Source of the DNA: Rhodanobacter sp. UBA5168
GTDB lineage: Bacteria > Pseudomonadota > Gammaproteobacteria > Xanthomonadales > Rhodanobacteraceae
Direction of reading: 5' to 3'
Assembly (NCBI GenBank): GCA_002413455.1
Contig: DHXA01000107.1
Coordinates: 8,533-72,532 of the forward strand
DNA length: 64,000 nucleotides
The notes under the pieces were generated by a model. The model made no database searches. It saw nothing but the letters and a program-made list of their open reading frames with translations, and was not told the origin of the DNA. The translations under genes were made by a program, and so were the position numbers. This document shows positions 1 through 8,672 of the stretch, piece by piece (the stretch's first letter is position 1; each line of letters opens with the position of its first letter).

Positions 1-1
1 G

Positions 2-175
2 GTGGATGCGGCGACCGGCGCCATCCGCGTGGAGCCGCCGCTGAGCCGGGCTGGCGACTACATCGTGTTCGAGGCGCAGATGGATTTGCTGATCGGGCTC
101 ACCGCATGTTCGGCCGGGCAGTCGAACAATTTCACTTACAAGCCGATCCACTACGAGGTGAGCGGGCATGAATGA
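2..175 (+). CDS. C-terminal end of a DUF1989-like (urea carboxylase-associated family) protein, partial
   Basis: Only the last 57 codons are inside the window; the gene enters from the left edge and ends with TGA at 173-175. The visible tail contains the string LIGLTACSAGQSNNF followed by KPIHYEV, which resembles the conserved C-terminal segment of DUF1989 / urea-carboxylase-associated proteins, where a Cys-containing LTAC motif precedes a conserved YEV end. The last 8 bases overlap the start of the next gene, an ATP-grasp protein, so the two are probably co-transcribed. The family call rests on a short tail only and the function of DUF1989 proteins is largely unassigned. Confidence 0.45.
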   Translation: MDAATGAIRVEPPLSRAGDYIVFEAQMDLLIGLTACSAGQSNNFTYKPIHYEVSGHE

Positions 176-1268
176 GCGAATCGCCCGCGCGCCGGGTGTC
201 GGACGGTTGCCATCGGTCGTTGCGCCACAGCCGGGCACGATCGAGCGAATTCCCAAATGGCTCAACCTGGTGCCGATGGTGCTGCAGTGGTGCTGGCTGG
301 GGCTGCGCCATGGCAGCCTCACGCTGCCCTCGGCGGTCAATCCGCAGATCACCGCCGGTGGCCTGGTGGGCGATACCAAATCGGAATATTTCGCCGGCAT
401 GGGTGCGCATGCGCGCTCCAGGGTGGCGCCCTACGCGGTGCTGCGGGTCGAGGGCGACGACGTGCTGGCGGCCGCACTGTCTGCCATGGATGAGGCCGGC
501 CTGGCGTTTCCGGTCGTGGCCAAGCCGGATCTGGGCTGGTGCGGTTTCGGCGTGCGTCGGCTCGATGATGCGCCGGAGCTGGCCGACTATCTGCGGCACT
601 ATCCCGCTGGCGAATCGCTGATGTTGCAACGCTACCTCGACGAACCGGGCGAAGCGGGCATCTTCTACGTGCGTCATCCGGATCAGCCGCGCGGCTGGCT
701 GCTGGGCATCCTGCTGCGCCACTACCCCCAGGTGATCGGCGATGGCGTGCGCAGCGTGGCGCAGTTGATCGAGGCGGACGTGCGCCTGCATCGCGCCATG
801 CGCAACCAGCGCGAGCACGAATGTCGCCACGATCCCGACGAGGTGCCGGCACCCGGCGATAGCGTGCGGCTGTCGCTGATCGGTTCGACCCGGGTCGGCG
901 GCCGTTACGAGGACGGCTCCGCGCTCGCCAGCGAGGTGCTGCTGGCCGCCATCGAGGCGATCGCGCGCGACATGCCGCAATTCCACGCCGGCCGTTTCGA
1001 CGTGCGTTACCGCACCTTGCAGGATCTGCGCCGCGGCCACTTCACCATCATGGAGGTGAACGGTGCCGGCTCCGAGGCGGTGCATGCGTGGGACCCGAAA
1101 TATTCGGTGTGGCAGGTGTACCGCATGGTGTTCGCCAAGCAGCGTCTGCTGTTCGCGCTGGGGGCCGCCAACCGTGCGCGCGGGCATCGGCCGATCGGCA
1201 TGCTGGCGCTGGCGCGGCATCACCTGCGCCAGCAGCGATTGATACGTCGCTACCCGCCGTCGAACTGA
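168..1268 (+). CDS. ATP-grasp domain protein (carboxylate-amine ligase-like)
   Basis: 366 aa with no signal peptide. The middle of the protein has ATP-grasp features: VVAKPDLGWCGFGV (lysine on the nucleotide-binding strand plus a glycine-rich loop, about residues 119-132), the acidic YLDEPGEAGIFYV strand, and near the end GRFDVRY followed by IMEVNGAGSEA, which supplies the metal-binding E and N. ATP-grasp enzymes join a carboxylate to an amine or thiol through an acyl phosphate; the substrate here cannot be read from sequence. The ATG overlaps the end of the upstream DUF1989-like gene. The 3' end overlaps the convergent membrane-protein gene by 19 bases. A second, unrelated-looking ATP-grasp gene lies 1 kb away. 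Confidence 0.75.
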   Translation: MNERIARAPGVGRLPSVVAPQPGTIERIPKWLNLVPMVLQWCWLGLRHGSLTLPSAVNPQITAGGLVGDTKSEYFAGMGAHARSRVAPYAVLRVEGDDVLAAALSAMDEAGLAFPVVAKPDLGWCGFGVRRLDDAPELADYLRHYPAGESLMLQRYLDEPGEAGIFYVRHPDQPRGWLLGILLRHYPQVIGDGVRSVAQLIEADVRLHRAMRNQREHECRHDPDEVPAPGDSVRLSLIGSTRVGGRYEDGSALASEVLLAAIEAIARDMPQFHAGRFDVRYRTLQDLRRGHFTIMEVNGAGSEAVHAWDPKYSVWQVYRMVFAKQRLLFALGAANRARGHRPIGMLALARHHLRQQRLIRRYPPSN

Positions 1269-2230
1269 GCGCGGCGGTTGCGCCGGCGCAAGCGGATCTC
1301 GAATGCCGCGAGCGCGGCGCTGGCCAGCACGAACGGCAGCAGGCTGTAGGTCAGCCGGTAGCACATCATCGCCACCAGCAGATCCGCCCGTGCCTGCGCC
1401 GGAAACGCCGCCAGCATGATCGTCTCGAACACGCCCAGGCCGCCGGGCGAATGGCTGACGATGCCGGCCAACACGGCACCGACATAGATCGGCAGGAAAT
1501 CCACGAACGGTGGCGCGATATCGGCCGGCAGCAGCACGTACAGCGCGCTGATCGCGGCCATCATCTCGACGCCACCGACCAGCATCTGCATGGCCGTGAT
1601 GCCCGCGCCCGGAAACGCCAGCGTCCAGCGCCCCAGTGTGAGCGTGCGCGGGCGGTGCCCAAGCCAGATCAACAAGGCAGCCAGCAGCGCCAGCAGCAGC
1701 CCGCCTGGCAGCCGCCCCCAGCCGTGCGTGATCGCCGGTTGCCAGCACAGCGCGCCGGTGATCACCACCGCAAAGCCCAGCCCCACGCCGAGCCCGGCCA
1801 GGCCCACGATGCGGGCGATGTCGCCGGCGCCCACGCCGGCCGACGCATAGATGCGATAGCGCAATGCCGTGCCGGTGATCGCATGGAAGCCGAGCGTATT
1901 TGAAATGCCTTGGGTGACCGCGCCGGCGAACGCGGCCAGCCCGGCGGATACGCGCTCGCGTACCACCACGCGTGCCGCCAGCACGTCGAACATCGCCAGC
2001 ATCGCAAGACTCACCGCGGCGGCCGCGATGGAGTACGCGACGCGACGGGCCGGCACGCGCGACCAGGCAGCCGCCACGTCGCGCCAGGCGATGTGGCCCA
2101 GGTAGCGATGAAGAAGCCACAGCGCGGCGCCGAACACAGCCAGCGACGCGCCCCACGACAACCGGCGCAGCCAGCGCGACGACGTTGCAACCGGCGAGGT
2201 GGAGGCGGGCTGGCCGGGAACGGGCGACAT
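1250..2230 (-). CDS. Lysylphosphatidylglycerol synthase TM-region family membrane protein (YbhN/UPF0104-like)
   Basis: 326 aa from the ATG at 2230, which lies one base after the stop of the upstream ATP-grasp gene, so the two are translationally linked. About eight hydrophobic helices are visible. The protein has the typical features of the flippase half of MprF: LGFHAITGTALRYRIYASAG in the middle and IVSHSPGGLGVFETIML near the C-terminus (conserved PGGLGVFE motif). There is no C-terminal synthase domain. Relatives are integral membrane proteins proposed to move modified lipids across the inner membrane. A longer reading from 2302 would run into the neighbour and was not used. Confidence 0.85.
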   Translation of the reverse strand: MSPVPGQPASTSPVATSSRWLRRLSWGASLAVFGAALWLLHRYLGHIAWRDVAAAWSRVPARRVAYSIAAAAVSLAMLAMFDVLAARVVVRERVSAGLAAFAGAVTQGISNTLGFHAITGTALRYRIYASAGVGAGDIARIVGLAGLGVGLGFAVVITGALCWQPAITHGWGRLPGGLLLALLAALLIWLGHRPRTLTLGRWTLAFPGAGITAMQMLVGGVEMMAAISALYVLLPADIAPPFVDFLPIYVGAVLAGIVSHSPGGLGVFETIMLAAFPAQARADLLVAMMCYRLTYSLLPFVLASAALAAFEIRLRRRNRRAQFDGG

Positions 2231-2231
2231 C

Positions 2232-3161
2232 TCAGGGCGCACTCGCCAGTGCCTTCGGAGACTCGCGGCGAGCGCGGGCGCGGGCGAGGCGCGCGGCCAC
2301 ATCCTGCGCGATCCGCTCGGCCGCTGCCGGATGCCCTGCCAGATGCAGGAACGGCTCGATCAGCTCCAACTCCATGATCAGGAAGCGCCCCTTGCTGACG
2401 ACGCCGTCGACGCGCACGTAGGCGTGGTCGCCATGGCCGATGGCGGCCACGGCAGCCAGCGCGCGTTCGGCGGCGGCAAGGGTCGCGTCGTCGGGCCGGG
2501 CCGGCTCGGCGCTGCCGCCATGCTCGCCTTGCACGCGATAGTCGCCGGCAGCGGGCCGCTTGATCACGGCGTGACTGAATTCGCCGGCGAAATACAACAG
2601 CGACCATTCGCCGGCGCTGACGACCTCCGGCACGAACGGCTGCACCAGATAATCGTAGTCGCGCGGCAGCTGCGTCACCGCCCGGGCGAACGCCGCGTCG
2701 CCAGCGGTGCCGCGCAACGTTTGCCAGGCGCCGCCGCTGATGGTCGGCTTGATCACCACCTGTTGCGCCGGCATTGCCGCCAGCACGTCGGGCAACTCGG
2801 CCGCGCAGACCAGCCGGGTCGGGATGATCGCAACATCATGCCGGGCCAGTTCGAGCAGGTAGCGCTTGTCGCTGTTCCAGCGCAGCAGGGCGCTGTCGTT
2901 GATGGTGGGCACGCCCAGCCGATCGAGCCGGTCCAGCCACTCAAGGAACGCTGCGTGGTGCTTGAAGTAATCCCAGATGGTGCGGATCAGCACCGCATCG
3001 AACGTCGGCCAGTCCACCGTGGGGTCGTTCCACACGCAAACGATGGGCTGGATGCCGAGGCGCTCCAGCGAGGTGGCCAGATAGGCATCGTCCGGCTGGA
3101 TCGCCGGGTGATCGGCGGAGGTGGCGAGGGCGAGCCGGTGCGCGGCAGTGTGGACAGACAT
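2232..3161 (-). CDS. ATP-grasp protein, glutathione-synthetase/RimK-like (DcsG-like)
   Basis: 309 aa. The start at 3161 follows a GGGAG ribosome site (reading gggagatgtcgccATG); the longer open frame to 3284 has no such site. The N-terminus (ATSADHPAIQPDDAYL) and the DYFKHHAAFLEWLDRL region resemble the glutathione-synthetase-like ATP-grasp proteins that include the cycloserine-pathway enzyme DcsG. ATP-binding features are VVIKPTISGGAW and YLVQPFVPEV; MELELIEPFL near the C-terminus carries the metal ligands. Its 3' neighbour is the LPG-synthase-like membrane gene one base away. I infer a small-molecule amide or peptide ligase paired with a lipid-modifying or transport membrane protein; the substrate is unknown. 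Confidence 0.75.
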   Translation of the reverse strand: MSVHTAAHRLALATSADHPAIQPDDAYLATSLERLGIQPIVCVWNDPTVDWPTFDAVLIRTIWDYFKHHAAFLEWLDRLDRLGVPTINDSALLRWNSDKRYLLELARHDVAIIPTRLVCAAELPDVLAAMPAQQVVIKPTISGGAWQTLRGTAGDAAFARAVTQLPRDYDYLVQPFVPEVVSAGEWSLLYFAGEFSHAVIKRPAAGDYRVQGEHGGSAEPARPDDATLAAAERALAAVAAIGHGDHAYVRVDGVVSKGRFLIMELELIEPFLHLAGHPAAAERIAQDVAARLARARARRESPKALASAP

Positions 3162-3440
3162 GGCGACATCTCCCGTAACCGGAAAGGGCGCCCTTGGACG
3201 GAGTCGCCTGCCGAGCGTGGCGGACATCGATCCGCTGCAGCACCCCTCGGTGGCGATGACGTCGCGGCGTTTCCGCAGCGCCATGAACCGGCAACGCGTG
3301 TCGCGATGCCGGCGACAGTGTTCCGAGGCCGTCGGCGCTTGTCAATTTGCCGGGCGGCGGCGGGCCAATGCCAACCCGCGCAACCGGCTGTGCCACACGG
3401 GACTGGTCGAACCGGTACGGACAATGGCAAGGTAGCCGCC

Positions 3441-4769
3441 ATGCTGACCGAACCCGCCAATGCCTATGCCCGTCGCCTGAACACCTGGGACGCCGCGATG
3501 ATCGTCATCGGCGGCGTCATCGGTGCAGGCATCTTCATCACACCGGCAACGGTAGCGCAGAACACGTCGTCCGGCATGCAGGTGCTGATCCTGTGGGCGA
3601 TCGGCGGCCTGCTTACCCTGGCCGGCGTGCTGTGTTACGCCGAGCTCGGCGCACGGCGACCACAGGCCGGTGGCATTTACGTGTACCTGCGCGAGGCGTT
3701 CGGTCTGCTGCCGGCGTTCCTGTTCGGCTGGACCATGGCGCTGATCAACTATCCCGGCAGCGTGGCGGCGGTGGTGACCAAGTTCGCCGTCTATTTCTGC
3801 CGGGCGCTGGGCGTGAGCCGGCTCTACGAACTGCCGGTCGCGGTCGGTGCGATCGTGTTCATCGTGGGCATCAACCTGTTCGGCATCCGTGCCGGTGCCT
3901 GGATGCAGAACATCTTCACCGTGCTGAAGGTGATGGCGATCGCCTTGCTGGTGGTGGCCGGCATGATGCTGGCGCATGGCCACCTGGGGCTGGTGCTGGC
4001 GGTGGACACCACGCGGCCGGTGTCCTCGTGGGCCTTTGCCGGCGCCTTGCTGCCGGTGCTGTTCGCCTATGGCGGCTTCCACTACCTCAACGATCTGGCC
4101 GGTGAAGTGCGCAACCCGCAGCGCACCCTGCCGCGTGCGCTGGGCATGGGCATGGTCGGCGTGGTGGTCTGCTACGTGCTGGTCAACTTCGCGTACCTGG
4201 CCGGGCTCGGCCATGCCGGTCTGGCGACCAGCATTGCGCCGGCGGCGGACCTGATGCAGAAGCTGTTCGGCGCGCACGGCGCCACCGTGATCGAGGTCGG
4301 CATTGCCTGTTCCACCTTCGGCTACTGCAGCATCGCGATCGCCGGCGGTGCCCGCGTGCTGCAGACGATGGGCGCGGACGGCGTGTTCTTCCGCGCCACC
4401 GGGCGCGTCGATCCACGCACACGCGCGCCGCAGATCGCGCTGGCGGTGCTCGGCTTGTGGGCGATCGTGCTGACCGTGTCGGGCAGCTTCAACCAGCTGC
4501 TCAACTACACCACGGTGGGCGAATGGCTGGGCCATGTGTTCGGCATCGGCACGCTGTTCTGGTACCGCAAGCATTTCATCGACGATCCGGCGCCGTACCG
4601 GGTGCCGTTCTATCCGCTGCTGCCGCTGATCTTCGTGATCACCGTGTTCGGCGTGATCGTGGCCAGCGCCATCCACGCGCCGGGCGATGCCGGCATGAGC
4701 CTGCTGATCATCGCGCTGGGTGTGCCGGTGTATTACGGCTGGCAGTGGTGGTCGCGCCGGCGTTCCTGA
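3441..4769 (+). CDS. APC-superfamily amino acid permease (L-type/SteT-like)
   Basis: 442 aa with about 12 hydrophobic segments. The N-terminal consensus of APC transporters is present: MIVIGGVIGAGIFITPATV (the GxGIF motif of helix 1), followed by GVLCYAELGARRPQAGGIYV in helices 2-3. FAYGGFHYLNDLAGEVRNP in the centre is the helix-6 region and loop typical of the LAT/SteT branch. The ATG at 3441 follows AAGGTAG. It probably imports or exchanges amino acids at the inner membrane. It is divergent from the ATP-grasp/membrane-protein pair, across a 279-base gap holding no other gene. Confidence 0.9.
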   Translation: MLTEPANAYARRLNTWDAAMIVIGGVIGAGIFITPATVAQNTSSGMQVLILWAIGGLLTLAGVLCYAELGARRPQAGGIYVYLREAFGLLPAFLFGWTMALINYPGSVAAVVTKFAVYFCRALGVSRLYELPVAVGAIVFIVGINLFGIRAGAWMQNIFTVLKVMAIALLVVAGMMLAHGHLGLVLAVDTTRPVSSWAFAGALLPVLFAYGGFHYLNDLAGEVRNPQRTLPRALGMGMVGVVVCYVLVNFAYLAGLGHAGLATSIAPAADLMQKLFGAHGATVIEVGIACSTFGYCSIAIAGGARVLQTMGADGVFFRATGRVDPRTRAPQIALAVLGLWAIVLTVSGSFNQLLNYTTVGEWLGHVFGIGTLFWYRKHFIDDPAPYRVPFYPLLPLIFVITVFGVIVASAIHAPGDAGMSLLIIALGVPVYYGWQWWSRRRS

Positions 4770-4797
4770 TTCTGTCCACAGGGGACTTCCTTCGGTC

Positions 4798-4870
4798 GTG
4801 GGAGCGGCTTCAGCCGCGATGCTCTGACTCGATGATTCTACAAAGGCATCGCGACTGAGGCCGCTCCTGC
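4798..4870. repeat. REP-like inverted pair after the permease gene
   Basis: Two 25-base arms (4798-4822 and 4846-4870) are imperfect inverted copies of GGGAGCGGCTTCAGCCGCGA, separated by 23 bases. This is the form of REP/BIME elements in pseudomonads and xanthomonads. It lies 29 bases after a stop codon, where such elements usually sit. It can form a long hairpin and could protect the 3' end of the permease mRNA. Confidence 0.75.
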
Positions 4871-4882
4871 AATGCCATCTCG

Positions 4883-4934
4883 TCATTCCGGCGCAGGCCG
4901 GAGTAGCTTCACAACAGCGGAGCTGGTAATCGCA
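4883..4934 (+). repeat. Dispersed 52-bp repeat, half-element (copy 1)
   Basis: The block starting TCATTCCGGCGCAGGCCGGA and continuing through ACAACAGCGGAGCTGGT matches, with scattered differences, each arm of the palindrome at 42088-42205. Only one arm is present here. The rest of the 4871-5036 gap shows no gene. Confidence 0.65.
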
Positions 4935-5036
4935 CTTCGCGCCCTTCCAGTCCAACGCAGACGCCAATCTCTGCACGTTGCACTTCACACCACCGCCGCA
5001 TAATGCCCGGGCATCTCATCGCGAGGCCTGTTGCGC

Positions 5037-7160
5037 ATGAATCGTCGACTATCGATCTGGCTGTACCTGTGCTGCCTGAGCGCCTGTCATGCGGCGAGCC
5101 TCCCCGCCGTCGCAAATCTCGCCAGCCTCGATCCCATCGCGCACGTGGCACTCGACCAGGTCCAGCGCACGGGCATCGTCGAACACGCCGCCGACGGTGT
5201 GGCGCAACAGCGCTATGCCTTCCAGCCCGCGGCACACCCGCAAATCGTGTTGACTCCTGCCCACGGCATGTGGAACTGGTCGAAGCAGGGCGAACTGCGT
5301 CTGCGGGTGCAGAACGCGATGGCATGGGCGGTGACGCTGACCGTCGATATCGACGATGCCGCCGGCCAGCATCTGCAGGCGACCGTGGGCGTGCCGGCCG
5401 GGCCGGCGCAGACGCTGGTGATTCAGCTGCACGCAACGTCGCCGCGCGGCGAGGGCATGCAGGTGGGGCCGCCGATGCCGTTCGACGACCGCGGTCAGTC
5501 GATCCTGCTGGCGACCTCGGTGCAGGGCGCGCTGGATCTGCACAAGGTCAGCACCATCCGCCTCGGCGTGCCCGCGCCGCAGGCCGTGCAGACGCTGCTG
5601 TTCGGTCGCCTCGACACCGCGCCGGGCGACGCCACGCTGCACGATGCCTATGCCGGCATCGTCGACCGCTACGGACAATTCGCGCGTGGTCAGTGGCCAG
5701 AGAAGATCGATTCCGATGCCGCGTTGCGCATGGCCGGGAAGGCGCCCGTAACTGGAACGCCGGCCAGCGGGCTGGATGCCTACGGTGGACGTCCGGACGT
5801 CCATGGCTTGAGCAAGACCGGCTGGTTCCACGCGCAGAAAACCGCCGGCCGCTGGCGACTGGTAACGCCCGACGGCCACGCGTTCTTCTCGCTTGGCGTC
5901 AACGCGCTGATTACCGACGGCGGCCGCAGCTATGTCGAGGGCCGCGAGTTCATGTTCCGTGACCTGCCGCCGACCAGCGGCGAGTGGGCGGCGTTCTACG
6001 GCAGCGGCGACAACCGCAACAAGGATCAGGGCGCCAGCCAGGGCATCGGCTACAACCATGGCCGCTGGTTCGATTTCTACGCGGCCAACCTGTATCGCAT
6101 CGACGGCAGGAACTGGCTGGATGCATGGCGCGCACGCACGCTGGATCGCCTGCGGACCTGGGGCTTCAACACCATCGGCAACTGGAGCGACGACGCACTG
6201 GGTCGCGCGCATCGGCTGCCGTACACACGCTCGATCAACATCGCCGGCGACTACGCGAATGTCTCCAGTGGCTACGACTACTGGGGCCGCATGCCCGATC
6301 CGTTCGATCCGCGCTTTGTGCAAGCGACGGAAGCGGCGGTGATCAAAGCGAGCGCCGGCGTGCGCAACGATCCCTACCTGCTCGGCTATTTCGCCGACAA
6401 CGAACTGGCCTGGGCCGGCGGCGGCCCGCAAGGCCGCTGGGGACTGGCTCTCGGCACGCTGGCCGGCGACGCGAAGAGTCCGGCCAAGCAGGCGTTCATC
6501 GCGATGCTGCGCAAGAAATACGTGGCGCCGGAAACGCTGTCCGCCGCGTGGGGTATCGCACTGGGCTCATGGGATGCATTGAACGTCACCGGCTTCGCCG
6601 CGCCCGCGCCAAACGAGGCTCATCCGGCGATTGCCGCCGATTACAGCGCGTGGCTGCGCCGCTACGCCGATACCTATTTCCGCACCGTGGCCGAGGCGAT
6701 CCGCCGCCACGATCCTCACCACCTGTTCCTCGGCGGCCGCTTCGCGGTCAACACGCCCGAAGCCGTCGCCGCCTGCGCGCAGTACTGCGACGTGGTCAGC
6801 TTCAACGTCTACGCCGACCTGCCGCAGCACGGCTTCGATGCCGCCGCGATGCACGTGCTCGACAAGCCGGTACTGATCAGCGAGTTCCACTTCGGTTCCG
6901 ACGACCGCGGTCCGTTCGGCAAGGGCGTGGTGTCGGTATGGAACGAGCAGCAGCGCGGTGAGGCGTATGCGCGCTTCATCGCCGCTGCCGTTGCTGATCC
7001 GAACATCGTTGGTGCGCACTGGTTCCAGTACACCGATCAGCCGGTGACCGGCCGCCTGCTCGATGGCGAGAACAGCCATATCGGGCTGGTGGGGATTACG
7101 GATATTCCGTTTGGTTTTGTTGATGCGTTGCGTAGGGCGAACCTGCACACGCAAAGATGA
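5037..7160 (+). CDS. GH50-like glycoside hydrolase, predicted lipoprotein
   Basis: 707 aa from the ATG at 5037 (a TTG six bases upstream is in frame but less likely). The N-terminus has a signal peptide ending in a lipobox (LSAC), so the protein should be lipid-anchored. An N-terminal beta-rich region precedes a (beta/alpha)8 domain from about residue 240. GYFADNELAW near residue 455 fits the acid/base Glu of clan-A hydrolases, and VLISEFHFGS near residue 615 the nucleophile Glu. The DNE and SEF pair resembles GH50 beta-agarases and related exo-acting enzymes. The substrate is uncertain; no other carbohydrate-use genes are adjacent. Confidence 0.7.
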   Translation: MNRRLSIWLYLCCLSACHAASLPAVANLASLDPIAHVALDQVQRTGIVEHAADGVAQQRYAFQPAAHPQIVLTPAHGMWNWSKQGELRLRVQNAMAWAVTLTVDIDDAAGQHLQATVGVPAGPAQTLVIQLHATSPRGEGMQVGPPMPFDDRGQSILLATSVQGALDLHKVSTIRLGVPAPQAVQTLLFGRLDTAPGDATLHDAYAGIVDRYGQFARGQWPEKIDSDAALRMAGKAPVTGTPASGLDAYGGRPDVHGLSKTGWFHAQKTAGRWRLVTPDGHAFFSLGVNALITDGGRSYVEGREFMFRDLPPTSGEWAAFYGSGDNRNKDQGASQGIGYNHGRWFDFYAANLYRIDGRNWLDAWRARTLDRLRTWGFNTIGNWSDDALGRAHRLPYTRSINIAGDYANVSSGYDYWGRMPDPFDPRFVQATEAAVIKASAGVRNDPYLLGYFADNELAWAGGGPQGRWGLALGTLAGDAKSPAKQAFIAMLRKKYVAPETLSAAWGIALGSWDALNVTGFAAPAPNEAHPAIAADYSAWLRRYADTYFRTVAEAIRRHDPHHLFLGGRFAVNTPEAVAACAQYCDVVSFNVYADLPQHGFDAAAMHVLDKPVLISEFHFGSDDRGPFGKGVVSVWNEQQRGEAYARFIAAAVADPNIVGAHWFQYTDQPVTGRLLDGENSHIGLVGITDIPFGFVDALRRANLHTQR

Positions 7161-7193
7161 TGAGATTGGGCAGGTTATTTGAGGTGATTATTA

Positions 7194-7601
7194 TTAACTA
7201 TCGTTAGAATATGTCAGCACTAACTGCTTCAGCTTGATGATTTTTAAGCCAATACGATGGTTGCCAATAACTGTAATCTCAGCATCCACTTCAACAGTAA
7301 TTGTTTTGTCCACGGTTCCAGGGGACCCAATTTTCATGATGGATTGTCTAATAATCGCGGCAGGCGAATTTTCAACGTCGTCCGGCGCGATAGGAAAACC
7401 AATATTTTGGCATTTATCGGGGAAGATTAATGTGCTGTGCACGCCATCGCTCAAAATTCTTCCTTGGAAGGACACACTTTCTCCAGTTGACTGATCGCCA
7501 TCATGTTTTGCTGAGCAAACATTTGTTCCACTTGCCATGGTGGCCTGGAATGCGAGCGTGATGGCGACGGCAAATGCCGCGCGAATAATGGAGATATTCA
7601 T
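7194..7601 (-). CDS. Small exported protein of unknown function, candidate immunity protein
   Basis: 135 aa. The first 23 residues form a clear Sec signal (ending QATMASG). The mature part is beta-rich with two cysteines and matches no family I recognise. The gene is AT-rich compared with its surroundings and starts 9 bases after the stop of the RHS gene on the same strand. In polymorphic toxin systems the gene directly after the toxin tip usually encodes its immunity protein; an exported protein would fit a toxin that acts in the periplasm. The role is inferred from position only. Confidence 0.6.
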   Translation of the reverse strand: MNISIIRAAFAVAITLAFQATMASGTNVCSAKHDGDQSTGESVSFQGRILSDGVHSTLIFPDKCQNIGFPIAPDDVENSPAAIIRQSIMKIGSPGTVDKTITVEVDAEITVIGNHRIGLKIIKLKQLVLTYSNDS

Positions 7602-7610
7602 GCCAACTCC

Positions 7611-8588
7611 TTATTGGCTCAACCAGCTTTTAACTGAAAGATCGGAATACTTTTCTATGGCGGCGTCGCGCCTCGTCTCAACCTCGTTTGCAGGCCAGTT
7701 GCTCCTCCAGAGGACGTACGTTGAATTATAATTGAGGCCTTGATAGATGAACGATTGAAGGCGATAGGCATTGTGTTCCGTGGCCCGAACTGTATCTTGG
7801 TTTTCGGATATTCCGACCTTGCGCCTTGCGGCATCATCCACTCCATGTTGACCTTCGTGACCCACAATCGCCGCCATTTCTATCGTGGGTTGACTGCCAA
7901 TTTCGCTAATTTGCTTGAAATCAAAAGTAATCTTATCAGCGCCAGTAAATGAGTTGTGTCCTATCTCAGCGGGATTTCCCGTGCTAGTTGTGCCTTCCTT
8001 GATAAAGACGGAGTTTCCACTGCTATTTTTAGATCCGCTATTTCCGTAATACCCAAGAACTGCTGAAAAGGCCTTGCCTTCAGCAGAATGAGAAGAATAC
8101 GCACCTGCGGCATCCTTCAACTTTGCATAAGCCTTATCGAAATCTTGGCATCCGCCTTTTGTTTCGCAATAGTACTGACCAAACGGATCTATTCTAGAGG
8201 TCGGGTTATTTCCGACATATGAATATCTATTGAAGTATCCTATTTCCCCCGCGGCTGGGCCGACCGGGTCGACACTCAAGAATCTTCCCGTGTTCGGATC
8301 GTAGTAGCGCGCCTGCATATAGACGAGTCCGGTGTCCGGATCGTTCACATGCCCGGTATAGCCTGGCCCGTTCGGCGCCGGGTTCATGCTCGTTACCGCC
8401 GTACCATACGGCGCGTAGTCATATCTTGCGGTGATGTTGCCGTTTGCGTCGGCTTCAGCCAGTACGGTGCCCTGCGGATCGGTGTAGACGTAGGTCACTG
8501 TCCCGGCATGCAACAAGCCACAGAAAAGCAGAATCAATACACCGCCGATCCAGTGGCAGTTGAACCATCTTCCTTTACGACCGCCCAT
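7611..8588 (-). CDS. Short RHS-core protein with HExxH C-terminal tip
   Basis: 325 aa from the ATG at 8588, which follows AAGGGGAAGGG; an in-frame start at 8657 lacks this site. After an N-terminal hydrophobic segment (residues 13-28) comes an RHS repeat-associated core: YTDPQGTVLAEADANGNITA, YMQARYYDPNTGRFLSVDP and YVGNNPTSRIDPFG (ending at residue 137). The GC content drops sharply after this point. The tip contains AAIVGHEGQHG (residues 244-248 are HEGQH, a zinc-protease HExxH motif) and a downstream TEHNAYRLQ that could give the third ligand. Full-length RHS proteins are far longer, so this is a trimmed or orphan cartridge. Probably a polymorphic toxin with peptidase activity. Confidence 0.8.
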   Translation of the reverse strand: MGGRKGRWFNCHWIGGVLILLFCGLLHAGTVTYVYTDPQGTVLAEADANGNITARYDYAPYGTAVTSMNPAPNGPGYTGHVNDPDTGLVYMQARYYDPNTGRFLSVDPVGPAAGEIGYFNRYSYVGNNPTSRIDPFGQYYCETKGGCQDFDKAYAKLKDAAGAYSSHSAEGKAFSAVLGYYGNSGSKNSSGNSVFIKEGTTSTGNPAEIGHNSFTGADKITFDFKQISEIGSQPTIEMAAIVGHEGQHGVDDAARRKVGISENQDTVRATEHNAYRLQSFIYQGLNYNSTYVLWRSNWPANEVETRRDAAIEKYSDLSVKSWLSQ

Positions 8589-8672
8589 ATCCCTTCCCCT
8601 TGGCGTTGCTCCGATATCGTGGGAACAGCCTACACCCACGCCTGAGCTCCTTGGCAAGTGTCAATCACGACG

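Noticed and set aside
3342-4988. 548-codon minus-strand frame over the permease gene
   Set aside because: Shadow of the permease that continues into repeat sequence.
8348-8588. Possibility that the RHS core is a sequencing-broken fragment of a long RHS gene
   Set aside because: It has its own ribosome site and N-terminal hydrophobic segment, and upstream sequence has no RHS repeats.
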